64,000 bases of DNA, from positions 91,205,580 to 91,269,579 of the forward strand of contig CM047425.1 in NCBI GenBank assembly GCA_026168455.1, in the 5' to 3' direction. The position numbers and the translations under genes were made by a program. Origin of the DNA: Theocolax elegans (lineage: Eukaryota; Arthropoda; Insecta; Hymenoptera; Cerocephalidae). Of the stretch, positions 13,341-27,670 are shown piece after piece (position 1 is the first letter of the stretch; each line of letters opens with the position of its first letter). Under the pieces are notes generated by a model. It saw only the letters and a program-made list of their open reading frames with translations. It was not told where the DNA came from and searched no databases.

Positions 13341-16300
13341 GTTGACCCTTCATTTTCATTTTCCGTGGTTTACTCATACAGAAACTCATTATTTACCGAT
13401 ATACATAAACAAGGTATTTCAAATGTGTTGTACACATATACACGAGTTAACGACCTATGTTAAAATAGTACATATCGAATTATCTTTTTCAGTTTCGTTA
13501 TTCCTTATTCAATTGTATATTTTATAGTTAATCGAGTTATACACCATTTTATTAGTAATTTCAATATTTTGCAATAAGTCTGGATGAATAGTACAAAAAA
13601 TAGATCTTTAACTCACGAAACCTTGACAATAGAACAAACTCCTTCAGATTATTAAACTCACCTGAAACAAAAAATAAACATATTGATTATTTATTTGATT
13701 GCGTAAAAATATATTTGTAGTATATATTTCCTATATACATTTCGACGGTATATATCTTTAACGCACAGTAGTTTTATGTCATACTTATGCAATGCCGAAT
13801 CGGGTTATATCAACTAGATCGACTGCTATACCCCCATTAATAAGAATTGAAAACGATTTGATCTTTATTTTTATCTACATCATATAATATGACATTGTCC
13901 TTTTTGCGTTTAATGATTATTTTTTTCCTATATATAAACGAACCATTGAATAGGGAGAAAGTGACCTCATTGAACGATATTCGGACATCTGAAAGCGTGT
14001 ACAAATGGTTGGCCTCTTTATCTAGATCCAGCAGTTGAATATTCTTATTTTCCTTGCCAATAATAAATGACTTGACGATAAGCGTATTTTAAGTCGGTTG
14101 CTTCATTTGAAGATTGCATTATTGATAACTTGTTAATTGTCTTATTATATATATATATTACTAAAAATATTTCAAGGGTACGTGTTATTTCACTGTTTTT
14201 CTTTAATTAACAATTAAAATATAAATTTTATTTTAATTGTTTGGGTAGTTCAAGTTAAAAAAAATTGAATTAAATTAATTATTAATTAATTAAAAATTAA
14301 TTGAGTTTATGATACGAGATAATTTGTTAAAGATGCCTTCTCCTTTAGAGTTACTATGTAGAGTTAAAAATTTTGCAGCACGAACGATTCCGTACCCACA
14401 AAAAAATTGACCTTATCTTTAAACCCATTCTTTAAACCTTGATACACCCGACTTTATTAATATGGTAAATTTTAATTAAGCTAAACGAACTCCTGGCAGA
14501 TTAATACAAACGACTACCGAGTCAGATAAGACTGTGCGAAACTTTCGTGGTCGTATTCTTTACATCGGGGACGTAAAAAATTGATTTCTCAACCTACAAG
14601 AGAAAACTCACGAAACGATTATTTCATTTACGGAGAGTGTAACATACGTTTCTCACGAGCATCGCCAGAATCATTAAGTATGATGGTCTTGTCACCCGGA
14701 TACGAAACGAAAGAACAACGCGACGAAAAAAGAAGGCGCAAAAAAAAATTGATGGAAAAGGAGACGAGGATGAGGCATCCAACGCGTTAAGGTTCAAATG
14801 ACTCGTATAAGCAACGAAGATGCATAAATGGATATGCGTGTGCCAAAACGAAAATTAAATATGGTAAAGAACTGTGTTTGAGGACGTGTAAGTGGGTTCG
14901 TCTTAACGAGTCGAAAATATCATTTGTTTTGGATACATTCGCTTTCAGAGGGTTTGTAACGTGTGCGCTTTTGATGCTCGAAAATTAAAATTAATATATT
15001 TTAATTTTTTTATTTAACAGGAATTTGCTTAGTGTGTGACGATTATATATCATGGTAGTATAAGAATACACTATTATAAAATGTGAATTGCAGGCTTAAA
15101 TGAGAAAGATAAATTTAATTGCTAACTTATTTTAAAGAAAATAATATATATTGAAAACATTATGTATTTCATATACTTCCTACGCATAATCTTATTGATT
15201 ATATACACTTATATTTTCCATCGAAGTACTATATTTTGAAATTATATATTTAGGTGAAATCAAAACATTTGTGAATCATTGTTTCTTGTTCAGAAACTTG
15301 TCGCTTATGCATAAAAAATTATTCAGAATTCAAAATTTTCTCATATTATATTAATCTGGATTTCTATTTTAACAATAAAGTTATTAATAAAATTACGATA
15401 ATACAATATACAACTGATCCATCATTGTTATAGAGTTTTATAATAAACGATGGTTTATTTACACCCTGATAAAAATCGATTTTATTTTTTAAGCATATGT
15501 AATAGTCATTTTGAATAGAAATAGATGAAAAATCTTTCCAGTTTTAACCTTGTCGTGAACCGTATTTCTCACATTGTTTTCGTCCATTTATCGGAACGAA
15601 ATGAGTTAAAATGAGTTTCATTTAGCAAATCAAATCCAAATACACAAAAACGTATGTATATCTAGAAATTTACGTTAATAATCGAACGACTGATCCGTAG
15701 AAAATTCAGAGTTTAGAGTCCACAAACGTTGACCACTGAATTAAACTATATACGAGTTCATACATCTTAAAAATACGACCATTTGAACAAGAAAACAAAA
15801 CAAAAAACTTGATATACACAATTATTACTGTTTTATATAAAAAAAACGCATAAGTTTGTAATAAAAGTATATAAATAATATATTTAATTCACTTAGCAGT
15901 AAGCACCATTTACAAAAACATATACACCCAAATTTATATCGGAAGAGAAGCAATACGCCTATTTTTCCAACGTATATAAATAGTCAGAAGTCATGAATGA
16001 ATTATATCACATGTGTGGTATTTGTATATACACACGCGCGTCCGCGCACACACACACACAAACGCACTCGCACATGCTGTATAAAGCGCATTACGTGCGT
16101 CTATCGCGTGAATGCGTAAAAGGGAAAAGTCAAAACTCACGAGAGAGAAACGGAGATAGGCGAGCAAAATAAGAAATGGAGGCGCATATGCACGTATAGA
16201 AAATGCGCTTTAAACTTTAAATTTAGACATGCCTCAAGAACAAGAAAAAAACCTTGGTAAGTACGTCCTGTGAGTTTGAAGGGCCGATAAAAATACAACG

Positions 16301-19300
16301 GGTTATTTATTCTTCGTTAAATTAAATTACGCGTGACGTGGTGAAAAATTATATGGGTTCGCGTTAAACTTGCTCTTTATTATGGCTTTTAATGTTTGTG
16401 GTATATATTTAAATCTTAACATCGTTCCTATATGTCTTTAATTAAGCTTTTAGTACATGGTTTTTTATAGACTGTCTCGATTGATAAGCTCAAGTTATTT
16501 TGGTCGGTTGCGCAATTTAAGGAGTATTCGTGTCGATAAATAAAGCAATTTTTTTTAGATACTTTGTTGAAGACTTTTCATAAGTAAAAATATTGATATT
16601 AGTTCTACATATAACAACATATGCTAATTATTCGGTTGCATTTAGTAATATTTTTACATACATACATGTACACAATGCAATTTACAAATTACGTAATAAT
16701 TTGTTTCACTGCGCTTATGGAAATGTTAAAAAAACGATTTAATAGCTCTTTCATCGGGTAAGAGAAACAGGTACGAATACATAAATTCTTCAAAAATTAA
16801 AAGAGAGATGAATAGGTAAAGGTGATATGATCAATAAAGGGTAAATCCATTACCCTTAACCCTCAGAGAGACAAGTTCAAATCTGCCAAGTCAAGATCAT
16901 AGTCAGATTGTGATATTCATAACACTCGTTCAACCCGTCGACGCACCACCGCATCCAACGTCATTCGTCTCTGGTATGTGTCCGCATCATCCGTTCCGTC
17001 AACGCAGAAAATTCAAGGCGGTGCTCAATTTTGAAGCTGCCACATGGATGGATTACGAAACTTCCACCACGCCCCTGGCGCTTCCTGGAAACTCTGGTAC
17101 GGTCTCTTCTTTTTACTTCCGTTTTTCGTATTTGGATAAGCGATTCTTCAAACAAGTTTTTGGTTTTTTTGTGTAACGTTCCCTCTCGATATGCGTATAC
17201 GCAATGTTTATCGTTGGTTTTAGCTGCTGTTAGCCAAGTTAAATATTTATGTTATATAATACTACGTAGTTAGATTTTAAAGTAAAAAATGTTCTAGCAA
17301 ATTATGTATTTAGTGTGCAAGAATAATTTATTTTTAATGGATCGAATATACATACAATACATACTTTAAAATAATATTCGATTACATTGCGTAATGTAAT
17401 TGATTAATCAATTGATTATTTGTAAAATTAAGTTATTTAATTATTAACGAAAATTTCAGCAAATAAAATTATTTGTATTAGGGCGATATAGAAAATTAAT
17501 TTATCTAATTAAATAATTATTACGTTGCATGATACGATTTAATAATGCAAATTAGTACGAATTATAATAATTTTAGTGTATTATGCACTTACGTCAATTT
17601 AAATTATTGTAATCAGTTAAATAAATTAAATTAATTTTAAATCAATATAATATTAATAAACAACATTTCATGATTATTTTACTATCATTTGATAACAATG
17701 ATCACGTAGATTAAATTATTTTGTTTTACATAGTTATGACATGGTATAAAATAGAAACATTCAAATTATTATGTATTACTTTTCATTCCATCATATTGTT
17801 CTGAGTGGTATTTTTATAACTTTTTATTTATACACTTATTAAAAAAACATTTCTTTTCTTTACGTTCCAATAACTTAAGCATAGTTTTTAATTGAAAAAG
17901 GTAAAAATAAAATGAAACAATATATGGAATTCTATAAATGATTCTCTCACTTATAGTTGAAAGCAATTTTATTAGTCTTAAAAGTCATCGAAGAAGAGAA
18001 GAAAGAATAAATAAATACTTGAAAGAAAATAGTCTTGTGTAAGTTATAATAAAAACGTATGTTCATTGTTGTCTATGAAAGCTCGTATTTACGCGCCACG
18101 ATATATAAATCCTTGGATCTCAAGGATCGGTTGCATTATACACTGTAAATGAAGCGATGCTTTATTAAACATCCAACGCTTTCTCGTATAAATAATAAAT
18201 TAAATACGATATCGTTCATTTCTAACAAAAAATAATGAATACATCTGATAATTCTTACAATATTTTTAAACGGATTACTTATAATCAATGTAATTTAACA
18301 AATGATTATTACACTGGATCGGTATAATGTAAAATAAAATTCGTTTAACAACAACAACAACTTTTTTTAAGTTTCCTCGTAACACAAAAACTATTTGAAT
18401 GAATGTACTATTAACTTTTTGCCACTTCCTAAAATATAATTGATCATTATAATTTAATCCCTATAAAAAAAGGTTTGTGAATAATTCTTAGAATACATTT
18501 ATCACGAATATAATTACAGAGAAACCGGTAAAGTACTCCAAGTTTCACTAGCATAAAAATTACCGAATATTCATTATAAATTTTTAAAATAATTTTATAG
18601 TTCTGACGAAGAAATATTATGTTCACATAAATTATTAAATCACGTAACTTGGTATCCAGACCACACTTTTTTCTCTTGTACTTTTAGAGGAAGTGCATTT
18701 TTTTCTAAACGAACCGGATCGCCTATTGACCCAAGAAAATACATCGCCTACAAAGTCATTTGTTTGGACATTGTCCACTTCCGTCAAGTGCAGACGTATA
18801 TATAAGATTAATCATCCGACATTTGGTTTGGTGAACAGTAGATCTGTTTTAATATGTCAAATATTAAAAATTTTATTTTAAATCAAATTATACTCTTACG
18901 AACGTGGAGACTGCAGAATATATACTAGTACGTAAAACTATACTAAAACAGTAATCATTTATTATAATAATTAAAAAACAGTCAAGTATTACTATCAGCG
19001 TATTGATACATTTTCTTAATGCTAAATACCACGAGATTAAAAAGTTTTAAAAATATTTTTCCACACGAATTTCTTACACGAAGCAAGTTAAATTATAACA
19101 AGTTTTCGCTTAGCCTTAAGATGAATGAATATAGGCGGCAGTAAGAAATTTTTTCAGATTAACATTTGCATACCAACATGTTTAATCAAATCAGAATAAC
19201 TCAGAAAACCTGCCAACATTTCATACACATGTAGCGAGTGAAAAAAATGTCGCTCCTCGCATAATCAACATCGAATATATCACAAGACCCCGAGATTGGC

Positions 19301-21339
19301 AAAAGAGACCATCGACGCGCGGTCGATAAATCAGTTCCTTGCGACCCACGTGCGTCTAGGATTTTTCCATGCAAAAAGTATCGGATAAAAGCCAGAGATA
19401 AGCTCTGACGATAATAAGGAAAGCAAACAACGGTCGGCGTCAATCAAACGGAATCCTGTACAATCCAAATTGTATTTAAAAAAGTGCGAAAAATCAGAGT
19501 AATGCTACATATACACACACAGAGAATCGCTTTGTCCGCAGGAAAGATTTATATGTTGCGAAATTTGCAATATGAGAGGTAGATCGATTCCGAGGTCTCA
19601 ATGAGTTTTCATTTGTCAGTACAGACTGATGGATATTTTTTTGTTCCAGTGCGATGTGCGTTTATCTATTTTTACAATTACAATTTGTAAGTGTAATATT
19701 GCACTATTTTCTCATGTCCTTTTACATCCTTTATAATTGCTTTTTTGTAACAGTTGTCAAGACTTATTGTTATCATTATCAAATTTTGCAACATCTCATG
19801 AATAAAAATGTATATTATAGGAAGCTGTTTATCTATAGATGTTTACACCTCTATTTTATGTAGGTTTATAATTTATAAGATATTTGAAAACTAGTAATTT
19901 ACTATATTTGTTTGACTGTAAACCGACTATTATTAATTAACTTAAAGATTTTTCTGCTTTTCAACTCGTCTATGTGATAAATTTATACCTATAAATCATT
20001 CCTTTTTCATCAAAAAATTACTTTGGTTGAAAAAAAAATTTCTTGTGCATATAAATTGCATTTTGGTCATGAATTTTGCATACATCGAGTGTTTATACGA
20101 ATTTTCGATGCTAATAACTATAGGTGCGAATAAATTTACTGAATTTAACTCTTTACTTTTAAGAAGGTCAAACGTTCTTTGTTACTTTGATATAATCGTA
20201 TATAGAAAAACCGAAATGTTAAGAAAATTGTTAAGAAACTTAATTTATTTGTTATTGTCTAATAAAATTATAAAATCTTATTTTATCACTGATAATTTAC
20301 ATGACTTATTTTAGAAATATTCGCTGGATTAATGTAATGGTGTGAATTATACGTAATCGTTGCGTTCCCACGAAAAACAGTTACGTAAAAATTAAATGGT
20401 AATGGTTTTATACGTGAGATAATTAAGTAAATTGTTTATATTAAACTAATTACATACAATTAAGATTTGTAATTATATTTATCAAAATTTGTTTTCTATC
20501 TGTTTGTCATTTTGCCTGTCTTTATAATTAGCTAACATGGGTTAAGCATAGGTAATTTAGAGGACAATACAAATATTTCGTAATATATTTTTTTTAATTC
20601 AAATAATTTTTTTTATCATTTTGAGTGCGCTTATTAAAATGATGATCAGCACCTCTTAAATTTAACTTATTGCTGAAGAGGATGATTCATTGATGAATCA
20701 TACAATTTTTAACACAAATTGTTAGCTTCATTGATAAGCGTTTATGTTGAATTAGTTTATCAATTGAGATCTTTTTGTAGTAAAAAATGTATAATGTAAT
20801 ATAATATTATATTTTTTAAAATAGCATTTAAAATCACTCACAAGATTATGCACCAATTCTGGTCAAATACATAAATACTCGATAAATAATTAAGCAATAT
20901 TGCAATAAGATATAATTCTAAATAAATATACAGTGAACATGGTTAAAAGAAATTGATTTTGTAATAAGTATAAATTTTGACGGTATCTATAAAACTATAA
21001 TCAATTTGTTTAACTATGTAATTTAAATTAAAAATACTAACGTAACTTTGGATTTATCAGTGAATTGGTAACCTTTGAAGAACATTTGATCGTCTTCTCG
21101 CAAAATAATAAAACTACAAAGAATTAATTAAAAAAGTAAGTAAGCACGAAGATAAACCATAGATAAACATTAAAACTACCACTTCTGTGAATATCAAATT
21201 TCTCTAAACAGAAGTATATCTAGTACATATATTTGAATCGAGAGAGATAAAGTAAGACGAAATATATAAAACAAATTGAACTCGAATCTGTAAAGGATTC
21301 CATAGGGAAACCTACATTTTTTTCGCGCACACGCACATA

Positions 21340-21560
21340 AATGCAAAAGAAGCGGCAGGTTGCATAATCCGTTATATATGCTTGCTAGCCGGGCGGCGAT
21401 GCAACGTAATTCGCGTACTCTCTGGCGCGTAAAGATTTAATTTGCTCAGAAAGCCAGCCGCGGCGCGGCGGCCTCGAGAAATCCGAATGGCCGCTCGCGA
21501 GGAATTGCCCGTAAGGCACGCGCGCTCACCGAACGGGCTTGCGAAATCATTTTCTGTTTT
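21340..21560. promoter_or_regulatory. Strong CpG island in the Ptp10D intron
   Basis: A compact, very CpG-rich block (GCCGGGCGGCG, GCCGCGGCGCGGCGGCC, GGCACGCGCGC) in AT-rich intron. The overlapping 66-codon frame is Arg/Ala-rich with no domain. It resembles a distal promoter or enhancer core more than a gene. This is inferred from composition. Confidence 0.3.
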
Positions 21561-21891
21561 CTCTGCGAATAGAGAAAATACACTGGGCTATATGGCTTTC
21601 AGGCAGCCTAATACTGTCGAACAATTATATACGGTGGTATAAGTACGGGGAACCTTTTGGGGCCATGTGAACGTATGCTCCATTGTCTATACATACGGAA
21701 TTTCGGCAATTTATTATATCTTATAGGCGTAATATACGTGAGTTGAAATATGTTCACGTGATATTTAATTTTATAATAAATCAAATTGTAACATTCAGCG
21801 TGTGCGAGGATATCGCAAGGTTTTCTTAAAAAGGTCTTTTAAGTTTTAATATAAACTGTAGTATATATCCATCCACCAGTCTATACGTTAA

Positions 21892-22274
21892 CGGGATGTC
21901 GGACCCAAATTACAGGGATCTACACCTTTCAACATAAGAATTATGTTGGAAATATCGATTTAAAAATCTGAAAAAATTCATATGGGTAGTTTTAAACAAA
22001 AGTGAGAGCATGACCTATTGATTTTTTCAGAAAAAATAAATTTGTTAATAATAATTTTATAAACGATTGTCGGCCGGTAATTATTGATCTAAAAAAAACA
22101 TGAATTTTTAACGCAAAAATCAGAATTAAATTACGGATCTAAAAATCTGAAAAATTTTGTATATACTCTTCAAAACATGTCTAAGGACATGGCATTCGAG
22201 ATTTTTTCAAAAATTTATTCTTTTGTTTACAAAAAAATATTAATAATGACCATTTTCTGAGTCCGACATCCCCT
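21892..22274. mobile_element. 383-bp non-autonomous DNA transposon flanked by TTAA
   Basis: The ends are inverted repeats: GGGATGTCGGAC at 21893-21904 and GTCCGACATCCC at 22261-22272. The block is flanked by TTAA on both sides (21888-21891 and 22275-22278). TTAA target duplication is the hallmark of the piggyBac superfamily, so this is probably a piggyBac-type MITE. It carries two imperfect direct sub-repeats containing TAAAAATCTGAAAAA near 21961 and 22140. There is no open frame of note, so any movement would need a transposase supplied elsewhere. Confidence 0.6.
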
Positions 22275-23522
22275 TTAAATGTTGTCAATAGCAAGATTAA
22301 AATGCGTTACGCTAATCCATACACCGTCAAATTATGTTGCGTACCAATTTTACAAATTCATTTACTCGCCTACACGTAATCACCAATAACAATAGATATT
22401 TCTTATATTTTAAGTGTATATTAAAACTCTGATGTTTAAAAAAAAATAACATTAAGTATACTGAAAAAATATAGGTATATAACATTTTAAAAATAGTATC
22501 TTGTATAATTCAAAAAACTTAGTATACGCAATTGTTGTGTAATTTTAAATATTATTATAAACTAAAATGATGAAACACAGGCAATATCGTAAACGTATGA
22601 TTTTTTAACTACAAATAGCAAATTGATAACTTTCCTTCTAGGAAATTCATCAAATATTTACAATGTTAATACGTAGGAGGATATTGGTTGAATTGAATAA
22701 TTTTAAAAACATAGAGAATACCTTTAACGTTATTTCTACTCTCTTAAGATGTTGCATTTTATTTTGTTTCTCATACGTGAATACATAAGTGTATTTCTTT
22801 TTTCGAGTAAAACCAGTTTCTTGCCACTTTTCTTTTGCTATTATGAATGCTTTGTGTAACAACAGTAAGACGTGAGTGGAAAACTAACTATTGGCGTTGT
22901 TACTACATTTTTATTGCGAGAAACTAAATTCTTTTTTCTTCTTGCGGCCGAGTGACAATAAATCTATTGCTATATAGTAATCCCCTTGTTTATCTCGTTG
23001 TCTCGAATGAAAAAAAAGTCCGCTATACGTACGTTTTTCACGAGATGCATTTAGAACCGAAGTTAATTGAATTATAAAGACAAAAATGATAACTACCGTG
23101 AAGCAGTTATAAAATCTTAGATAATATCTGTAGAAAAATGAAGCGTTAAAAAATTCATCGAATATAAATATATCACATGTGTATACTTCCTTGTGCATCC
23201 TTCTAAGAAAAATGAATGCATAATATGAGAAAATCACATCTAATTTAGCTTTTAGATTATATCTTTAAATGTAAATTCGTAGATAATTCACACAGACCTG
23301 AAACTATATATATATATATATATTCTAAAAACATCCAAATCCAATTCCAAAAATCCTTATACATATACATGTATGTATGAACCTTATAGAAGAAAGTGCT
23401 ATTTGCAATATAACGATATTTGAATAAATTAATATTTATAAAACACCGGCTTATTATGTAAAAGTCGGTTAAGATACGTGCAAGAATAAAACAAGACTGG
23501 AGTCGAGGAAAAGTAATGAAAA

Positions 23523-25599
23523 TGTATACACGTGCGCGCGCACACAGGCACATATATAGATATACGTGTATATAGAGGTAAATATTGCGTGCAAGTAAAT
23601 ATTAGTTCAGTTATTGCACTAACAAATACGTGAGCATTGTTAAATAGGTATGCGAAAAACGCGTATACAATGTATTTAATATTTATTACCGCATTAAATG
23701 TAAAAGTTTATTACGATGTCTATTAAAACATAGACTGACCTTGTTAGATTCGTGTACTATAATAGTATAGGTAATCACAATTTAATATTTCATATAGTCA
23801 CGTTTTAAAAATTTATTACTTTTACTAAAAATATACATCTTATAGTTGGTCCATTATTGCAAAAAAAATTATAGTTCAACGTACTAATAAAATCTCTTGG
23901 GATTAAAAATGATAACTGATATCTAATATATATTATTAAATAAATATTTACTCGTTCCATTACTGTTCTAATTGTTGATGATTTTGTAGGATTAATTTTT
24001 TTTTATAATTAGTACATCTAAACACCAAATCATATTAGATAATTCTTCATCAAAGTCGAACTTTTCTAACTGTTATGAGCTATAATAATGATGATTGTCT
24101 TGAAAGCACCGATTATTTAATGCAAACGCGCGTTTACAACCATACATTTATCATATCTTCTTTTTCCTACATAATTAATTATCATTCATCAAATTTCACT
24201 TCATACATCGAATTCAGCAAAATAAACTGTCTTACGGCGTAAAGCAAAGATAAACTAATCACTAATAACCAATGAAAAAATGTGTGTGTATAATGTAATG
24301 TGCTCTTACATCTTTAAAATATAGTTGTTCGCGAATAGAATTGAACTGATAGGTCAAGCAATATTAGGCAAATATGAATAAGTTAAGACAATGTCTGCAA
24401 GTGTAAAAACGTCTGCAAACTAGTAATAAATCGTAACTCATTGTTTATTTCTAATCATAAAGTTTAAGTTTACACAAAAAATATTTAGAAAAATAAAAAG
24501 AAACTATCATGGTTACCTGATAAAAATTTTTCAAGTATATAAATATAGTACCAATGAATTTCGCAGGCACTCTTTTGTTAATCTTCTCTGTTTTACCAAA
24601 ATTAAAATTATATCTCATATTTATCATATTATATTAAACATTATACAATCAAATCTCTATATATAATCTAAAATTAATGTTAATTTCAAAAGAATAATCG
24701 TTGTTATTATATATATAAATGTATCATTATAATCAAGTAAAGTTATTATTAATAAATCACGAACCAGACGAACGTTAAACATATGAAAACCAGATTGTTA
24801 AATTGATAAACTTATCAATCTTAATACACGATTGCTTCCTACACACGTCGAAAGCTCTTGACGAATCGATCGATCCTCGTCAAATTCCCGAGTGGCTTTT
24901 GAAAATAGGAGAAAAAAGTAACTTTTGCTTTTCACATTATATGCGAGGCTGCTCCGACAATACTAAGTTTCCCCAACTTTTATTCTATAAGTATAATAAT
25001 GTATATGTATATTATTTTATCTATACGAACGGAGTAAGCTTTTCACCAGTGCAGTCTGCTCAACATCTTGGGAAAAGAGTTAGTTTATAGCGACTACGGG
25101 CGCGTATGCGGTTCTATCTGTGATCGTAACCTAGCAAGGTTGATGTTAAATGCTCAAAACTATATATATATACATATATATGGGAGATTCTATGTGAAGT
25201 GATCCAGTTAAAAAATAGAATTTTGTTTTAATGTATGGAATCAGTAAAAAACTACTTGAATAGAGTGTAGCTAAATTTTTAGACCTGAATTTCAATTAGT
25301 ACCAGAGTTGTAGCCAATCAAAAAATCGAATTTTTTGAAAAAATTGACTTTTTGGCCATGTTTATCACTTAATAACTCAAAATCTAACAATTTTTTCTTA
25401 TATACATTAAATTTGAAAAAGTTTATTAATTTCAAGAAGAATCAGTTCAAATATTTCATTTATTTTATTTTAAAAATTTGAATATATTTATAATCAATAA
25501 TAACCTTTATAGTAAAAAAAAGGGTTGTACGATCAAAAATATTTTATCCATCCAAAAATCTAATTCATCGATGATTAATTACCTTCAAAATAATGCAAA
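23523..25599. repeat. Tandem segmental duplication, copy 1 (about 2.07 kb)
   Basis: The sequence from TGTATACACGTGCGCGCG at 23523 is repeated almost base for base from 25600. Corresponding landmarks lie about 2,073 bp apart, with only a few one- to two-base indels seen. Copy 1 ends inside the left arm of the fold-back element (from 25182), which stops abruptly at the junction near 25599. Both copies carry the same 95-codon open frame with a TTG start (24803 and 26876). I do not regard it as a gene. Confidence 0.93.
25182..25598. mobile_element. Truncated left arm of the fold-back element (duplicated copy)
   Basis: Begins GGGAGATTCTATGTGAAG and matches 27255-27670 with small indels. It lacks the centre and right arm because the tandem-duplication junction cuts it. 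Confidence 0.85.
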
Positions 25600-27670
25600 T
25601 GTATACACGTGCGCGCGCACACAGGCACATATATAGATATACGTATATAGAGGTAAATATTGCGTGCAAGTAAATATTAGTTCAGTTATTGCACTAACAA
25701 ATACGTGAGCATTGTTAAATAGGTATGCGAAAAACGCGTATACAATGTATTTAATATTTATTACCGCATTAAATGTAAAAGTTTATTACGATGTCTATTA
25801 AAACATAGACTGACCTTGTTAGATTCGTGTACTATAATAGTATAGGTAATCACAATTTAATATTTCATATAGTCACGTTTTAAAAATTTATTACTTTTAC
25901 TAAAAATATACATCTTATAGTTGGTCCATTATTGCAAAAAAATTATAGTTCAACGTACTAATAAAATCTCTTGGGATTAAAAATGATAACTGATATCTAA
26001 TATATATTATTAAATAAATATTTACTCGTTCCATTACTGTTCTAATTGTTGATGATTTTGTAGGATTAATTTTTTTTTATAATTAGTACATCTAAACACC
26101 AAATCATATTAGATAATTCTTCATCAAAGTCGAACTTTTCTAACTGTTATGAGCTATAATAATGATGATTGTCTTGAAAGCACCGATTATTTAATGCAAA
26201 CGCGCGTTTACAACCATACATTTATCATATCTTCTTTTTCCTACATAATTAATTATCATTCATCAAATTTCACTTCATACATCGAATTCAGCAAAATAAA
26301 CTGTCTTACGGCGTAAAGCAAAGATAAACTAATCACTAATAACCAATGAAAAAATGTGTGTGTATAATGTAATGTGCTCTTACATCTTTAAAATATAGTT
26401 GTTCGCGAATAGAATTGAACTGATAGGTCAAGCAATATTAGGCAAATATGAATAAGTTAAGACAATGTCTGCAAGTGTAAAAACGTCTGCAAACTAGTAA
26501 TAAATCGTAACTCATTGTTTATTTCTAATCATAAAGTTTAAGTTTACACAAAAAATATTTAGAAAAATAAAAAGAAACTATCATGGTTACCTGATAAAAT
26601 TTTTCAAGTATATAAATATAGTACCAATGAATTTCGCAGGCACTCTTTTGTTAATCTTCTCTGTTTTACCAAAATTAAAATTATATCTCATATTTATCAT
26701 ATTATATTAAACATTATACAATCAAATCTCTATATATAATCTAAAATTAATGTTAATTTCAAAAGAATAATCGTTGTTATTATATATATAAATGTATCAT
26801 TATAATCAAGTAAAGTTATTATTAATAAATCACGAACCAGACGAACGTTAAACATATGAAAACCAGATTGTTAAATTGATAAACTTATCAATCTTAATAC
26901 ACGATTGCTTCCTACACACGTCGAAAGCTCTTGACGAATCGATCGATCCTCGTCAAATTCCCGAGTGGCTTTTGAAAATAGGAGAAAAAAGTAACTTTTG
27001 CTTTTCACATTATATGCGAGGCTGCTCCGACAATACTAAGTTTCCCCAACTTTTATTCTATAAGTATAATAATGTATATGTATATTATTTTATCTATACG
27101 AACGGAGTAAGCTTTTCACCAGTGCAGTCTGCTCAACATCTTGGGAAAAGAGTTAGTTTATAGCGACTACGGGCGCGTATGCGGTTCTATCTGTGATCGT
27201 AACCTAGCAAGGTTGATGTTAAATGCTCAAAACTATATATATATACATATATATGGGAGATTCTATGTGAAGTGATCCAGTTAAAAATAGAATTTTGTTT
27301 TAATGTATGGAATCAGTAAAAAACTACTTGAATAGAGTGTAGCTAAATTTTTAGACCTGAATTTCAATTAGTACCAGAGTTGTAGCCAATCAAAAAATCG
27401 AATTTTTTGAAAAAATTGACTTTTTGGCCATGTTTATCACTTAATAACTCAAAATCTAACAATTTTTTCTTATATACATTAAATTTGAAAAAGTTTATTA
27501 ATTTCAAGAAGAATCAGTTCAAATATTTCATTTATTTTATTTTAAAAATTTGAATATATTTATAATCAATAATAACCTTTATAGTAAAAAAAAGGGTTGT
27601 ACGATCAAAATATTTTATCCATCCAAAAATCTAATTCATCGATGATTAATTACCTTCAAAATAATGCAAA
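25600..27670. repeat. Tandem segmental duplication, copy 2 (about 2.07 kb)
   Basis: Direct-orientation copy of 23523-25599. The shared ending AATAATGCAAA is followed by the duplicate start at the first junction, but by the rest of the fold-back element at 27671. The duplication breakpoint therefore lies inside that element. Near-identity implies a recent event or, alternatively, an assembly artefact. Confidence 0.93.

Noticed and set aside
16910..17176. 88-codon plus-strand and overlapping minus-strand frames near 17 kb
   Set aside because: Frames are open on both strands in a GC-richer patch, with no domain and no plausible splice context.
24803..25090. 95-codon open frame, repeated identically at 26876-27163
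   Set aside because: Identity between copies simply reflects the recent tandem duplication. The start is TTG, and there is no domain or splice partner.
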